Below the pieces are notes generated by a model. That model saw nothing but the letters and a program-made list of their open reading frames with translations. It had not been told where the DNA came from and did not search any database. From Streptomyces thermodiastaticus (GTDB taxonomy: Bacteria > Actinomycetota > Actinomycetes > Streptomycetales > Streptomycetaceae): a DNA stretch of 64,000 nucleotides. The DNA is taken from NCBI RefSeq assembly GCF_014656135.1, contig NZ_BNBV01000012.1:1-64000 (forward strand), given 5' to 3'. The position numbers were made by a program, and so were the translations under genes. Shown one piece after another: positions 38,470-47,883 of the stretch. The stretch's first letter is position 1; every line of letters starts with the position of its first letter.

Positions 38470-41196
38470 ATGGTGACGTTCGCGCAGGCGCAGGAGCGCG
38501 CGGAGGAGTGGATCAACGGGGACGTCCCGGCGTACCAGCACCGTGAGGTGCGGGTGCGGGAGTTCGACCTGGGGTTCGTGGTGTGGGCGGAGGACCGCGC
38601 CGACGGCCCGCGGGTGGACGGGGGCGCGCAGCGGCTGGTGATCGCCCGGGACAGCGGGGAGGCCACGCTGTGGCCGGCGCTGCCGGTGGGTGAGGTGATC
38701 CGCCGGTACGAGGAGGAGTACGGCCGTACGGCCGCGTCCGCCGCGGCCGCACCGGCGCCGCCGGCCCGGGTGGACCTGAATCAGACGTCGTTCCTGCTGA
38801 CGCCTCCGCAGTGGCTGCAGGAGGCGGCGGACAAGCAGGGTGTGCCGGGCCGCCGGGAGGGTGCCGAGGCTCCGGGCGGGCCCGCGGACGGCGGCGGGGC
38901 CGGCTCCGGCGGAGCAACGCAGTCCGGGGCCGCTGCTTCCGCCGGCGGGACGGGGGCCGGGGCCGCGGCTTGTGCTGCCGGTGACGGTGCGGGGGCGGCG
39001 GCTGCCGCCGCTGGTCCGGGCGGTGCGGCTCCGGGCGGGGACGGCGGTGGTGTGCCGCGTCAGCGGGCCGGGGCACCGTCGGGCACGCCCTCGGCGACGG
39101 ACGGGAGCGCTCCTGCCGGGCCGGGTGCGCCGTCTTCGGACCGGACGCCGCCTGCGGGAACATCCGCCGCGCCTATGTCCCCGGCCACCCCTGCCGCCGG
39201 TGCGCCCGCCGCGCCCGTGGGGGCGACGCCGTGGGCCGGGACGGACACGACCGCCGCCGACGACGAGGACGACCGTTCGGTGCCGCTGCCCAAGACCGTG
39301 TTCGCGCCGCCGCTGAGCGGTGTCGACGAAGGCAGCACCCCGCCGCCCGCCGTCCCGGACGCCAAGACGACGCTGATGGGGACCGGCAGCCGGCCGGCCC
39401 CGGAGCCGAAGGACGCCGGCGCGTCCCCGGCGCAGGGCACGCCGTCCGGGCGGGGTGACGTGCCGGGTGCGTCCGGCGCGCCCGCGGGGCCGCAGGCGAG
39501 CACCCCGCCGTCTCCGTCGGCTCCGTCGGCCGGCTCCGGGCAGCCGCTGCCGCCGGACGCCGGTGACAGCGCCGGCGCCGCACCGGAGAAGGCCGCGGGC
39601 AAGGACACACCTGGGCCGGACCGGGGGCAGGGCGGTGCCGCCGCGCCGACCCCGTCGGCCGCCGCCGCGGGCGGGTATGTGCCGACGCAGCTGGTGCCGT
39701 CCACGAGACCGGGCGCCCCCGGGGCGCCGCAGGACGCCGCGGGCCAGGCCGCGCCGCAGCCGCCGGCCGCTCCGGGCGCCCCGAATCCGCCGGGCACGGC
39801 GGGCTCCACGCCTCCGGGCGGGGTCCATCACGCGCCCACGATGCTGGCCGCGCCGCCGCCCGGCGGTCCCGGTGTCCCGCCTCCGCCCGCCCCTCCGGGC
39901 GCCCCGGGGGCGCCCAAGCCGCCAGGTGCCCCGAATCCGCCGGGCACTGCGGGCTCCACGCCTCCGGGCGGCGTCCACCAGGCGGCGACGGTGCTGGCCG
40001 CGCCGCCGCCCGGCGGTCCGGCCACCCCGCCTCCGCCGGGTGCCGTTCCGCCTCCGCCGGGTGCCGTTCCGCCTCCGCCGCCTCCGCCGGGTGCCGTTCC
40101 GCCTCCGCCTCCGGGTGCCGTGCCTCCGCCGGGGGCTGTGCCGCCGCCCGGTGCGGTGCACACGCCTCCGGGTCCGGTGCCCGCCGTCGGCCGGCCGGCC
40201 TACGGCTACCCCCAGCAGGGCCGGCCGACCGTGGGCCCCGGGTATCAGGCCGTGCTGCGCTACCGCGCCCAGGACGGCTCCGAGCAGCAGCTGATCCGGC
40301 GTTCCGCGCCGGGCCTGCCGCACCCGGAGTGGCAGATCTTCCACGAGCTGCGTGCCCTGAACGTGCCGCCGGACCAGGTGCTGGAGCTGCACACGGAGCT
40401 TGAGTCGTGCATGCTGCCGGGTGCCTACTGCGCGCGGATGATCCGTGAGCAGTGGCCGCAGGCGCGGATCACGTCGATCGCGCCCTACGGCACCGATCAC
40501 GCCGGCCGCCGGCAGGGCATGCAGCAGCTCCTGGCGCACCAGGGCGAGCTGCACCAGGTCGCGGACGGTCCCGCGCGTCCGGCTCCGGTGCGGGCACCGC
40601 TGCCGCCGGTGCAGGCCGCGCCGCCGATCCCGCCGGAGGCGATCGCGCAGGAGCTGAACGCGGCGTTCGGTCCGGGTGTCTTCCGGTTCGAGCAGGCGGC
40701 CGTCCAGCGGCAGGGGGTGCCGCCGGTGGTGGCGCAGACGCTGGTCGTGGCGGGTCTGCCCATGGGCATGGGGCCGTTCTTCTGGGCGCAGGCCCAGCCG
40801 GGGCGCCCGGTGCCGACGCTGGCGGAGCTGGCGGCCGAGCGCGGGGTGCAGCCGGCGTCGGACGCGGGCTCGTACCTGGTCGTGGGCAGCGACTTCGGCA
40901 AGGCGATCTGCGTGCAGTACGGCACCGCGAACATCGTGGCCGTGCCGGTGGAGGCGGGTCCGGGCGGGGCGCCGGTGCCGCCGCAGTTCGTGAACACCGG
41001 GCTGCCGGAGTTCGCGCGCTGCCTGGCGCTGCTGGGCCGGATGTGGCGGCTGCGGTACGGGCTGAACCAGGAACAGGCGGGCCGCTGGACCGTCGACTTC
41101 CAGGCTCAGCTGGCCAGTCTGGATCCGGCGGCGCTGAACTCGCCGGAGAGCTGGTGGTCGGTGCTGCTGGAGCAGATGTGGGACGGGCTGCTGTGA
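38470..41196 (+). CDS. Imm35 / Pro-rich linker / deaminase-like / SUKH-4 fusion protein
   Basis: 908 residues, one of the largest proteins here. Residues 1-85 (VTFAQAQERAEEWINGDVPA, then GFVVWAEDR and LVIARDSGEATLWPALPVGE) match the Imm35/YrhB immunity fold. A Pro/Gly/Ala linker spans ~90-575 with repeated PPGAVPPPPG blocks. Residues ~585-700 look like a deaminase domain: HPEWQIFHELRALNVPPDQV and LHTELESCMLPGAYCARMI, giving an HxE motif and Cys residues at C-x6-C instead of the canonical PCxxC. Residues ~725-905 resemble SUKH-4 (VVAGLPMGMGPFFWA, YLVVGSDFGKAICVQYG). It is coupled to the WHH-SUKH gene. Domain calls are by eye; the deaminase subfamily is uncertain. Confidence 0.8.
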   Translation: MVTFAQAQERAEEWINGDVPAYQHREVRVREFDLGFVVWAEDRADGPRVDGGAQRLVIARDSGEATLWPALPVGEVIRRYEEEYGRTAASAAAAPAPPARVDLNQTSFLLTPPQWLQEAADKQGVPGRREGAEAPGGPADGGGAGSGGATQSGAAASAGGTGAGAAACAAGDGAGAAAAAAGPGGAAPGGDGGGVPRQRAGAPSGTPSATDGSAPAGPGAPSSDRTPPAGTSAAPMSPATPAAGAPAAPVGATPWAGTDTTAADDEDDRSVPLPKTVFAPPLSGVDEGSTPPPAVPDAKTTLMGTGSRPAPEPKDAGASPAQGTPSGRGDVPGASGAPAGPQASTPPSPSAPSAGSGQPLPPDAGDSAGAAPEKAAGKDTPGPDRGQGGAAAPTPSAAAAGGYVPTQLVPSTRPGAPGAPQDAAGQAAPQPPAAPGAPNPPGTAGSTPPGGVHHAPTMLAAPPPGGPGVPPPPAPPGAPGAPKPPGAPNPPGTAGSTPPGGVHQAATVLAAPPPGGPATPPPPGAVPPPPGAVPPPPPPPGAVPPPPPGAVPPPGAVPPPGAVHTPPGPVPAVGRPAYGYPQQGRPTVGPGYQAVLRYRAQDGSEQQLIRRSAPGLPHPEWQIFHELRALNVPPDQVLELHTELESCMLPGAYCARMIREQWPQARITSIAPYGTDHAGRRQGMQQLLAHQGELHQVADGPARPAPVRAPLPPVQAAPPIPPEAIAQELNAAFGPGVFRFEQAAVQRQGVPPVVAQTLVVAGLPMGMGPFFWAQAQPGRPVPTLAELAAERGVQPASDAGSYLVVGSDFGKAICVQYGTANIVAVPVEAGPGGAPVPPQFVNTGLPEFARCLALLGRMWRLRYGLNQEQAGRWTVDFQAQLASLDPAALNSPESWWSVLLEQMWDGLL

Positions 41197-41266
41197 GCCG
41201 CGGCGCGGCGGTCCCCGGTCGGATCCGGGGATCCGAGTGTCCGGGCACCTGAGCGGCTGACGCGTG

Positions 41267-41310
41267 GACAGGGCCGGGCCCCGGTCGGAGTACCGGGGGC
41301 CGGCCCTGTC
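41267..41310 (+). terminator. terminator of the toxin/immunity operon
   Basis: 19-bp stem with one mismatch (arm 41267-41285 beginning GACAGGGCCGG, arm 41292-41310 ending CCGGCCCTGTC) and a 6-base loop CGGAGT, 70 bases after the SUKH-4 fusion gene. The following stretch 41345-41400 is AT-richer (GCATTTAGGAGCAATAGCTC) and probably holds the promoter of the next gene. Confidence 0.75.
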
Positions 41311-41472
41311 GCGTCCGTGCCGTCCCCGTGCCCCGCCCTCCTCGGCATACGCCCGGAGTGTCGCGTTATGAGCATTTAGGAGCAATAGCTCAAGATATGC
41401 GCGATGTCTTGGTATCGCTCCGTTCCGCTGCTGCGGGCGGCCATCGACGGTGTTCGACGGAGAGGGGCTCGG

Positions 41473-42417
41473 ATGGGCAGCGCCTCCAGATTCCTGGTGC
41501 CCGTGAGAATCACGGCCGCTCGGGCCGCGCGTTCGGCGTCGGCCGCACGGCACGGATTCGTGGTCGTCCGCGGCCGCGGCTACCGGCCCGACCAGGTGAA
41601 CGCCTGCGCCGACGCCCTTTTCGAGGAACGGGACGCCGCCTGGGAGCGCGCCGCCCGGCTGACCGTCCTGGCCAAGAACATGGAGAAGGAACTCGCCTCC
41701 CTGCGCGAGACCGTCGCCCGCCTGGGCGAGCAGACCTACGAGTCGCTGGGCGACGGTGCCCGGCGGCTGTACGAGCTGGGGCGGCGCGAGGCGCACGGCA
41801 TCCTGGAGCGGGCGCGCAGGGAGGCGCAGGAACTGACGGAGTCGGCGCGGGCGTACGCCGATGAGGTGTACCGGGCCGCACAGGAGCAGGCCGAAGCCGT
41901 CCGCACCGAGGCCGACGAACGCGCCCGGCGCCGGCTGCTGGCCGCCCAGGCGGAGGCCGAGGAGATCCGGGTCTCGGTCCGCCGGGAGATCAAAACCGGC
42001 CGTGCGGAGGCGATGGCGGCGCTGAGGGAGATGCGGCAGCGCACCGCCGGGATGCTCGCCGACCAGTCGCGGGAACACGCCGCCCGGCTGGCCGAGGCGG
42101 AACGGGAGGAGACCCGGCGCCGGGCCAGGCTGCAGGCGCAGTACGTGCGGCGGAAGGCCGTCGCCGAGGCGTCGCTGGCCCAGGCGGAACGGTCCCTCGC
42201 CGATGCCCGGGAGACGGCGCGGCGCGCACCCGAGGCGGCCCGCGCGCAGGCCGCCGAGATCCTGGCCGAGGCGCGGCTGCGGGCCGACCGGATCGCCCGG
42301 GAGACCGAGCGGGTGCTGCGCGAGCACGGTGAACTCTGGGACGACATGAGGGCGCAGATGGACTCGGTGCAGAGCCGTATCGCCGCCCTGAAGGGCAGTG
42401 CCCGCGGCCGGGTGTGA
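41473..42417 (+). CDS. coiled-coil protein, DivIVA/FilP-like ('cellulose-binding' type)
   Basis: 314 residues. An N-terminal segment HGFVVVRGRGYRPDQVNACA resembles the DivIVA-like start of Streptomyces coiled-coil proteins, followed by about 240 residues of charged alpha-helical heptads (ARREAQELTESARAYADEVY, AEAEREETRRRARLQAQYVR). Homologues are often annotated 'cellulose-binding protein' and relate to cytoskeletal scaffolds such as FilP and Scy. ATG 41473 has AGAGGGG six bases upstream of its spacer; an in-frame ATG at 41404 is possible. A role in polar growth is inferred only. Confidence 0.82.
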   Translation: MGSASRFLVPVRITAARAARSASAARHGFVVVRGRGYRPDQVNACADALFEERDAAWERAARLTVLAKNMEKELASLRETVARLGEQTYESLGDGARRLYELGRREAHGILERARREAQELTESARAYADEVYRAAQEQAEAVRTEADERARRRLLAAQAEAEEIRVSVRREIKTGRAEAMAALREMRQRTAGMLADQSREHAARLAEAEREETRRRARLQAQYVRRKAVAEASLAQAERSLADARETARRAPEAARAQAAEILAEARLRADRIARETERVLREHGELWDDMRAQMDSVQSRIAALKGSARGRV

Positions 42418-42483
42418 CGTCTCGGGGCCCGCGCCGGTCACCTGTACGCGGCGGTGACGTCTGCCTGCCCGTGACGCCTCGCC

Positions 42484-44004
42484 TCACGTCCGGTCATGTG
42501 CCCCGGCGGCTCGCTTCTCCACCACGGGGAAGTGCCGTGGCGCCAGCACCAGCAGGACGGCCAGCGCCAGCGCCGCAGCACAGCCCGCGCCGGTGTAGAC
42601 GGCGTGGACGGCCGCGGCGACGGCGTGACGGGTGCTCTCGGGCACGGTTCCTGTGCCCAGGGAGCGGGTGAGCGCGTCCAGGTCGTGCCTGCCGCCGAGG
42701 CGGCGGGCGAGCACATCGTTGGCGACCGCGCCGAACAGGGAGGCGCCGAGGGTCTGGCCGATCTGCCGGCAGAACAGGACGGAGGCGGTGGCGGTGCCCC
42801 GTTCGGCCCAGCCCACCGTGGACTGCACGCCCACGATGAGGGGCAGCTGGAACAGGCCGAGGGCGGCGCCGAGCGCCAGCATCAGCACGGTGGGCTGCCA
42901 GGCGGCGCCCGGGTACGGCAGGAACGGGAACGCGAACAGCAGCACGGCGGCGGCGCCGATGCCGAGCACGGCGGTGTCGCGGAAGCCGATGCGGCGGTAG
43001 ACGTGCTGGCTGAGCGCGGCGGACAGCGGCCAGGTCAGCGTCCACACCGACAGCACGAACCCGGCGGCCACCGGGGCCAGGCCCAGCACCGCCTGGGCGT
43101 ACGTCGGCAGGAAGACGGACGGGGCGACCATGAGCAGGCCCAGTGCGCCCAGGGCGAGGTTCACCGCGGCGATGGTGCGGCGGCGCCACACCCAGCCGGG
43201 GACGATCGGCTCGGCCGCCCGGCGTTCGACGGCCACGGTCAGGGCGAGGAGCGCCAGGCCGGTGCCGAACAGGGCGAGCGACGGTGCGGACAGCCACGGC
43301 CAGGCCACGCCGCCCTGCACGACGGCGGTCAGCAGGGTGCCGGCGCAGGCGAACACCGCGAGCGCGCCGGCCCAGTCGACGCGCGGCCGGGCGACGCGCG
43401 CCCGGTACGGCTCGCGCAGATGACGGGCGATCAGCCACAGCGCGGCCGCGCCGACGGGCACGTTGAGCAGGAAGATCCACCGCCAGTCGGCGTACGCGGC
43501 GAGCAGCCCGCCGAGGGCGGGGCCGGCGATCGCGCAGACCGCCCAAACCGTGGACAGCCGGGCCTGGATCTTCGGGCGTTCCTCCAGCGGGTACAGGTCG
43601 GCGGCGAGGGTCTGCACGGTGCCCTGCAGCGCGCCTCCGCCCAGGCCCTGGACGACGCGGAACACGATCAGCGCGGTCATGTTCCAGGCGGCCGCGCACA
43701 GCAGGGAGCCGGTGAGGAAGAGGGCGGCGCCCGCGACGAGGACGGGTTTGCGGCCGAAGGTGTCGGAGAGCTTGCCGTACACCGGCAGGGTCACCGTGAC
43801 GGCCAGCAGATAGCCGGAGAACAGCCAGGAGAAGACGGAGAAACCGCCGAGGTCGCCGACGATCTGCGGGACCGCGGTGGACACGACGGTGGAGTCCAGC
43901 GCGGCCAGGGCCATGGCCAGCATCAGCGCGGCGACGACCGCGCCGCGCCGGGCGGCCGCGGTGTGCCCGGTGACCTGGTGTATCGCGGGTTCGGCGTGGC
44001 CCAC
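42484..44004 (-). CDS. MFS multidrug exporter (DHA2, 14-TM type)
   Basis: 506 residues with about 14 membrane segments. Motifs: ALDSTVVSTAVPQIVGDLGG (motif D1 of the DHA2 family), GKLSDTFGRKPVLVAGA (motif A) and FRVVQGLGGGALQGTVQTLA (motif B), like EmrB/QacA proton-driven exporters. I chose GTG 44004, which has AAAGGA seven bases upstream; the frame is open to 44052. The substrate cannot be predicted, and no regulator of the TetR/MarR type is beside it. Confidence 0.9.
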   Translation of the reverse strand: MGHAEPAIHQVTGHTAAARRGAVVAALMLAMALAALDSTVVSTAVPQIVGDLGGFSVFSWLFSGYLLAVTVTLPVYGKLSDTFGRKPVLVAGAALFLTGSLLCAAAWNMTALIVFRVVQGLGGGALQGTVQTLAADLYPLEERPKIQARLSTVWAVCAIAGPALGGLLAAYADWRWIFLLNVPVGAAALWLIARHLREPYRARVARPRVDWAGALAVFACAGTLLTAVVQGGVAWPWLSAPSLALFGTGLALLALTVAVERRAAEPIVPGWVWRRRTIAAVNLALGALGLLMVAPSVFLPTYAQAVLGLAPVAAGFVLSVWTLTWPLSAALSQHVYRRIGFRDTAVLGIGAAAVLLFAFPFLPYPGAAWQPTVLMLALGAALGLFQLPLIVGVQSTVGWAERGTATASVLFCRQIGQTLGASLFGAVANDVLARRLGGRHDLDALTRSLGTGTVPESTRHAVAAAVHAVYTGAGCAAALALAVLLVLAPRHFPVVEKRAAGAHDRT

Positions 44005-44052
44005 CGGCTGGTCCTTTCCCCGTGCACGCGTCTGCCGGCGACAGCTTGGCAC

Positions 44053-44519
44053 GCGATGCGCGTCTTGCGGGAGGGCGGACGCGGGGCGCGCGCCGGGGCG
44101 CGGCGACCCTGAGACGACCCCCGGTCCGCGCGGGCGGTGCCCGTAGGGGATGTGCCGTAGTCGGGGTGGGGGCGGCCTCCACCCGGCGGACGACGCGACA
44201 TCGACCGAATCCTTCCTACCCTGGCTTCACGCCGCTAGGGACGGCGTACCGCACCGCGGGGGGTGGGGTTTCCCCCCGGGCAGGACGGGGCCCGGCACCA
44301 GCGCGCGGGACGGCTTCGCCGACCAGACTCGTCCACCGGGCACCGCACCGTGCCGTGCGGCCGGCAGGGCACGCCCGGCCGTGGTGCCGCACCGCAGACG
44401 ACCGCGCCGGAATCCGGCGCATCACCCGCACGTCGCGCCACCCGGACCACGGGATGCCTGTGCACGCACCGCCGCGGGTGACCGGGCATCCGACCATCGA
44501 CCGATCGAGGAGACATACC
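44053..44519 (+). other. 467-base divergent region between exporter and ABC genes
   Basis: No credible gene. A -10-like TACCCT (44217-44222) could serve the ABC operon, leaving a leader of about 290 bases. The rest is GC-rich with imperfect repeats. Just before 44520 lies a strong ribosome site GAGGAG (44507-44512). Confidence 0.45.
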
Positions 44520-44596
44520 GTGACATCGGCTGTGACCGTTCCCAGGCAGGGGGGTACTGGAGGCCCACGGCCGTCGCCGCGCGGGCGCGGCAGGTC

Positions 44597-45307
44597 GTGA
44601 AGGCGTACGGGGCGGGGGAGACCCGGGTCGTCGCTCTCGACCATGTCGACGTGGACATCGACCGCGGGCAGTTCACCGCCATCATGGGGCCGTCGGGGTC
44701 CGGCAAGTCCACTCTGATGCACTGCCTGGCCGGTCTGGACACCGTGACCAGTGGTCAGATCTTCCTGGACGACACCGAGATCACCGGCCTGAAGGACAAG
44801 AAGCTCACCCGGCTGCGCCGGGACCGGATCGGCTTCGTCTTCCAGGCGTTCAATCTGCTGCCGACGCTGAACGCGCTGGAGAACATCACCCTGCCCATGG
44901 ACATCGCCGGCCGGAAGCCGGACCGGGCCTGGCTGGAGCGGGTGGTGGAGACCGTGGGGCTCGGCGGACGGCTGCGGCACCGGCCCAGCCAGCTCTCCGG
45001 CGGTCAGCAGCAGCGGGTCGCGGTGGCCCGGGCCCTCGCCGCCCGGCCGGAGATCGTCTTCGGTGACGAGCCGACCGGCAACCTGGACTCGCGGGCCGGC
45101 GCCGAGGTGCTGGGCTTTTTGCGCCGCTCGGTGGACGAGCTGGGGCAGACCATCGTGATGGTCACCCACGACCCGGTGGCCGCCTCGTACGCGGACCGGG
45201 TGCTGTATCTGGCCGACGGCCGGATCGTGGACGAGATGCGGCAGCCGACGGCCGACCAGGTCCTGGACCGCATGAAGGACTTCGACGCACGGGGGCGCAC
45301 GTCATGA
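44597..45307 (+). CDS. ABC transporter ATP-binding protein (MacB/LolD type), N-terminus frameshifted
   Basis: From GTG 44597 the intact frame gives 236 residues with the A-loop VVKAYGAGETRVVAL, Walker A GPSGSGKSTLMHCLAGLD, Q loop FVFQAFNLLPTLNALEN, signature PSQLSGGQQQRVAVARAL, Walker B IVFGDEPTGNLDS and the His of VMVTHDPVAAS. The expected start is GTG 44520, seven bases after GAGGAG, reading VTSAVTVPRQGGTGG; the family continuation TAVAARARQ lies one frame away, so one base seems lost near 44560. Either this is a sequencing error, or translation now begins at 44597 or fails. It overlaps the permease gene by four bases. Confidence 0.88.
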   Translation: MKAYGAGETRVVALDHVDVDIDRGQFTAIMGPSGSGKSTLMHCLAGLDTVTSGQIFLDDTEITGLKDKKLTRLRRDRIGFVFQAFNLLPTLNALENITLPMDIAGRKPDRAWLERVVETVGLGGRLRHRPSQLSGGQQQRVAVARALAARPEIVFGDEPTGNLDSRAGAEVLGFLRRSVDELGQTIVMVTHDPVAASYADRVLYLADGRIVDEMRQPTADQVLDRMKDFDARGRTS

Positions 45308-47883
45308 CCGTGCTGAAGACCTCGCTGCGCAACGTCCTCGCCCACAAGGGCCGCATGGCGCTGTCCGCGGTCGCGGTGCTGCTGTCGGTGGCGTTCGTGT
45401 GCGGCACGCTGGTGTTCACGGACACCATGAACACGACGTTCGACAAGCTGTTCCAGGCGACGGCGTCGGACGTCACGGTCGGCCCGAAGGATGCCTCCGG
45501 CGGCGACGAGGCGGCCTCCCGCACCGGCCGGCCCCCGGTGCTGCCGGCCTCGGTGCTCGCCCGGGTGCGCGGCATTGAGGGGGTCGAGTCGGCCGAGGGC
45601 ACGGTGTCCTCCTCCGCGGTGACCGTCGTCGACGCCGGCAAGGAGAAGCTGTCGCCGTCCAACGGGGCGCCGACCATCGTCGGCAGCTGGAGCGCCAACG
45701 CCGCCCGCGCCATGAAGATCACCTCCGGTGCGGCGCCGAAGGGGCCGGACCAGATCGTGGTCGACGCGGACACCGCCGGCAAGCACCATCTGCGGCTGGG
45801 CGACGAGATAGGTGTGATCACGGCGGTCGGCACCCACCGGGCGCACGTCTCGGGCGTGGCCTCCTTCACCGTCACCAACCCAGGCGCGGCACTGTTCTAC
45901 GTGGACACCCCGACCGCCCAGCGGATTCTGGTGGGCAGGACCGGGGTGTACACGGCCATCGACGTCACCGCCGCCCGGGGCGTCTCCGACGAGGCGCTGA
46001 AGCGGAAGGTGACCGCCGCGCTCGGTCCCGGCTGCACGGTCCAGACCGCCGAGGAGGCCGCCGACGCCAACCAGAAGGACGTCGAGGGCTTCCTGGACGT
46101 GCTGAAGTACGCGATGCTCGGGTTCGCCGGGATCGCCTTCCTCGTCGGCATCTTCCTGATCATCAACACCTTCTCCATGCTGGTCGCCCAGCGCACCCGG
46201 GAGATCGGGCTGATGCGGGCGATCGGTGCCTCCCGCCGGCAGGTCAACCGGTCGGTGCTGGTGGAGGCGCTGCTGCTGGGCGTCGTCGGGTCCGTGCTCG
46301 GCGTCGGCGCCGGTGTCGGCCTCGCGGTGGGCCTGATGAAGCTGATGGGCAGCATGGGCATGAAGCTGTCCACCGACGACCTGACCGTCGCCTGGACCAC
46401 CCCGGTCACCGGTTGCGTCCTCGGCGTGCTCGTCACCGTCCTGGCCGCCTGGCTGCCGGCGCGCCGGGCCGGGAGGATCTCCCCGATGGCGGCGCTGCGT
46501 GACGCGGGCGCCCCGGCCGACGCCCGGGCGGGCACCGTGCGCGCCGTGACCGGTGCGGTGCTCACCGCCGCGGGCGCCGTGAGCCTGTATCTGGCCGCCG
46601 GTGCGGACAAGGCGTCGGCCGGCTCGGGCTGGCTGGGCGTCGGCGTGGTGCTCACCCTGATCGGGTTCGTCGTCGTCGGCCCGGTGCTGGCCGGCGGCCT
46701 GGTCCGCGTCCTCGGCGCGGTGCTGCTGCGCATCTTCGGCCCGGTCGGGCGGATGGCCGAGCGCAACGCGCTGCGCAATCCGCGCCGCACCGGCGCCACC
46801 GGAGCCGCCCTGATGATCGGCCTGGCCCTGGTGGCCTGCCTGTCGGTGGTCGGCTCCTCCATGGTGGCCTCCGCCACCGACCAGCTGGACAAGTCCGTCG
46901 GCGCCGACTTCATCGTGCAGAGCGACAACGGCGGGGTCATCATCCCGCAGGCGGTCGAGGCGGTGAAGGCCGCGCCGGGCCTGAGCAGGGTCACCGAGTA
47001 CAAGGTGCTCGACGTGGACCTGACCACCCCGGACGGTGTCACCACGAAGAACGAGACGATCAACGCGGCCGATGCGACGTACGCGCAGGACCTGCGCACC
47101 GAGACGGTGGCCGGCTCGCTCGCCGACGCCTACCGGCCCGGCTCGATGTCCGTGCCCGAGGGCTTCGCCGGCAAGCACGGTCTGCGGGTCGGCTCGACGG
47201 TGACGGTCGCCTTCCGCGACGGCCGGACGGCACGGCTGACCGTCCGCGCCGTCACCAGCGACGACGTCGTGCTCGACCAGGGGGCGATGTACGCCTCCAT
47301 CGACACGGTGGCCCGCTACGTGCCCGCCGAGAAGATGCCGCTGGACGTGCTGCTCTTCGCCACCGCGAAGGACGGGCAGGAGACGAGCGCCTACCAGGCG
47401 CTGAAGTCGGCGCTGCACGACTATCCGCAGTACACCGTGCGCGACCAGACCGACTACAAGAAGGCGCTGCGGGACCAGATCGGCCGGCTGCTGAACATGA
47501 TCTACGGCCTGCTGGCGCTCGCGATCGTCGTGGCGGTCCTGGGTGTGGTGAACACGCTGGCGCTGTCGGTGGTCGAGCGCACCCGGGAGATCGGGCTGAT
47601 GCGGGCGATCGGGATGTCCCGCCGCCAGCTGCGGCGCATGATCCGGCTGGAGTCCGTGGTGATCGCCGTCTTCGGCGCGCTGCTGGGCCTCGGGCTGGGC
47701 ATGGGCTGGGGCGCGACCGCGCAGAAGCTGCTGGCGCTGGAGGGCCTGAACATCCTCGACATCCCGTGGCGGACGATCGGCGCGGTCTTCGTCGGCTCGG
47801 CCTTCGTGGGCCTGATCGCCGCCCTGGTCCCGGCGTTCCGGGCGGGCCGGATGAACGTCCTGAACGCGATCGCCACGGACTAG
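45304..47883 (+). CDS. ABC transporter permease, duplicated FtsX type
   Basis: 859 residues in two homologous halves. The first has a membrane segment at ~17-40, an exterior MacB_PCD-like domain (~45-255) and an FtsX block of three segments (~265-400; AQRTREIGLMRAIGASRRQV). After an LPARRAGRISPMAALRDAG linker and two further segments, a second half with exterior domain and FtsX block follows (ERTREIGLMRAIGMSRRQLR, VPAFRAGRMNVLNAIATD). Such permeases with a MacB-like ATPase drive mechanotransmission or lipoprotein/peptide export rather than classical import. Start ATG within the ATPase stop (ATGA). Confidence 0.93.
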   Translation: MTVLKTSLRNVLAHKGRMALSAVAVLLSVAFVCGTLVFTDTMNTTFDKLFQATASDVTVGPKDASGGDEAASRTGRPPVLPASVLARVRGIEGVESAEGTVSSSAVTVVDAGKEKLSPSNGAPTIVGSWSANAARAMKITSGAAPKGPDQIVVDADTAGKHHLRLGDEIGVITAVGTHRAHVSGVASFTVTNPGAALFYVDTPTAQRILVGRTGVYTAIDVTAARGVSDEALKRKVTAALGPGCTVQTAEEAADANQKDVEGFLDVLKYAMLGFAGIAFLVGIFLIINTFSMLVAQRTREIGLMRAIGASRRQVNRSVLVEALLLGVVGSVLGVGAGVGLAVGLMKLMGSMGMKLSTDDLTVAWTTPVTGCVLGVLVTVLAAWLPARRAGRISPMAALRDAGAPADARAGTVRAVTGAVLTAAGAVSLYLAAGADKASAGSGWLGVGVVLTLIGFVVVGPVLAGGLVRVLGAVLLRIFGPVGRMAERNALRNPRRTGATGAALMIGLALVACLSVVGSSMVASATDQLDKSVGADFIVQSDNGGVIIPQAVEAVKAAPGLSRVTEYKVLDVDLTTPDGVTTKNETINAADATYAQDLRTETVAGSLADAYRPGSMSVPEGFAGKHGLRVGSTVTVAFRDGRTARLTVRAVTSDDVVLDQGAMYASIDTVARYVPAEKMPLDVLLFATAKDGQETSAYQALKSALHDYPQYTVRDQTDYKKALRDQIGRLLNMIYGLLALAIVVAVLGVVNTLALSVVERTREIGLMRAIGMSRRQLRRMIRLESVVIAVFGALLGLGLGMGWGATAQKLLALEGLNILDIPWRTIGAVFVGSAFVGLIAALVPAFRAGRMNVLNAIATD

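Noticed and set aside
38137..42441. A 1434-codon minus-strand frame
   Set aside because: It is antisense to the WHH-SUKH, SUKH-4 fusion and coiled-coil genes, which have domains and ribosome sites; its composition (Arg/Gly/His) is that of a shadow.
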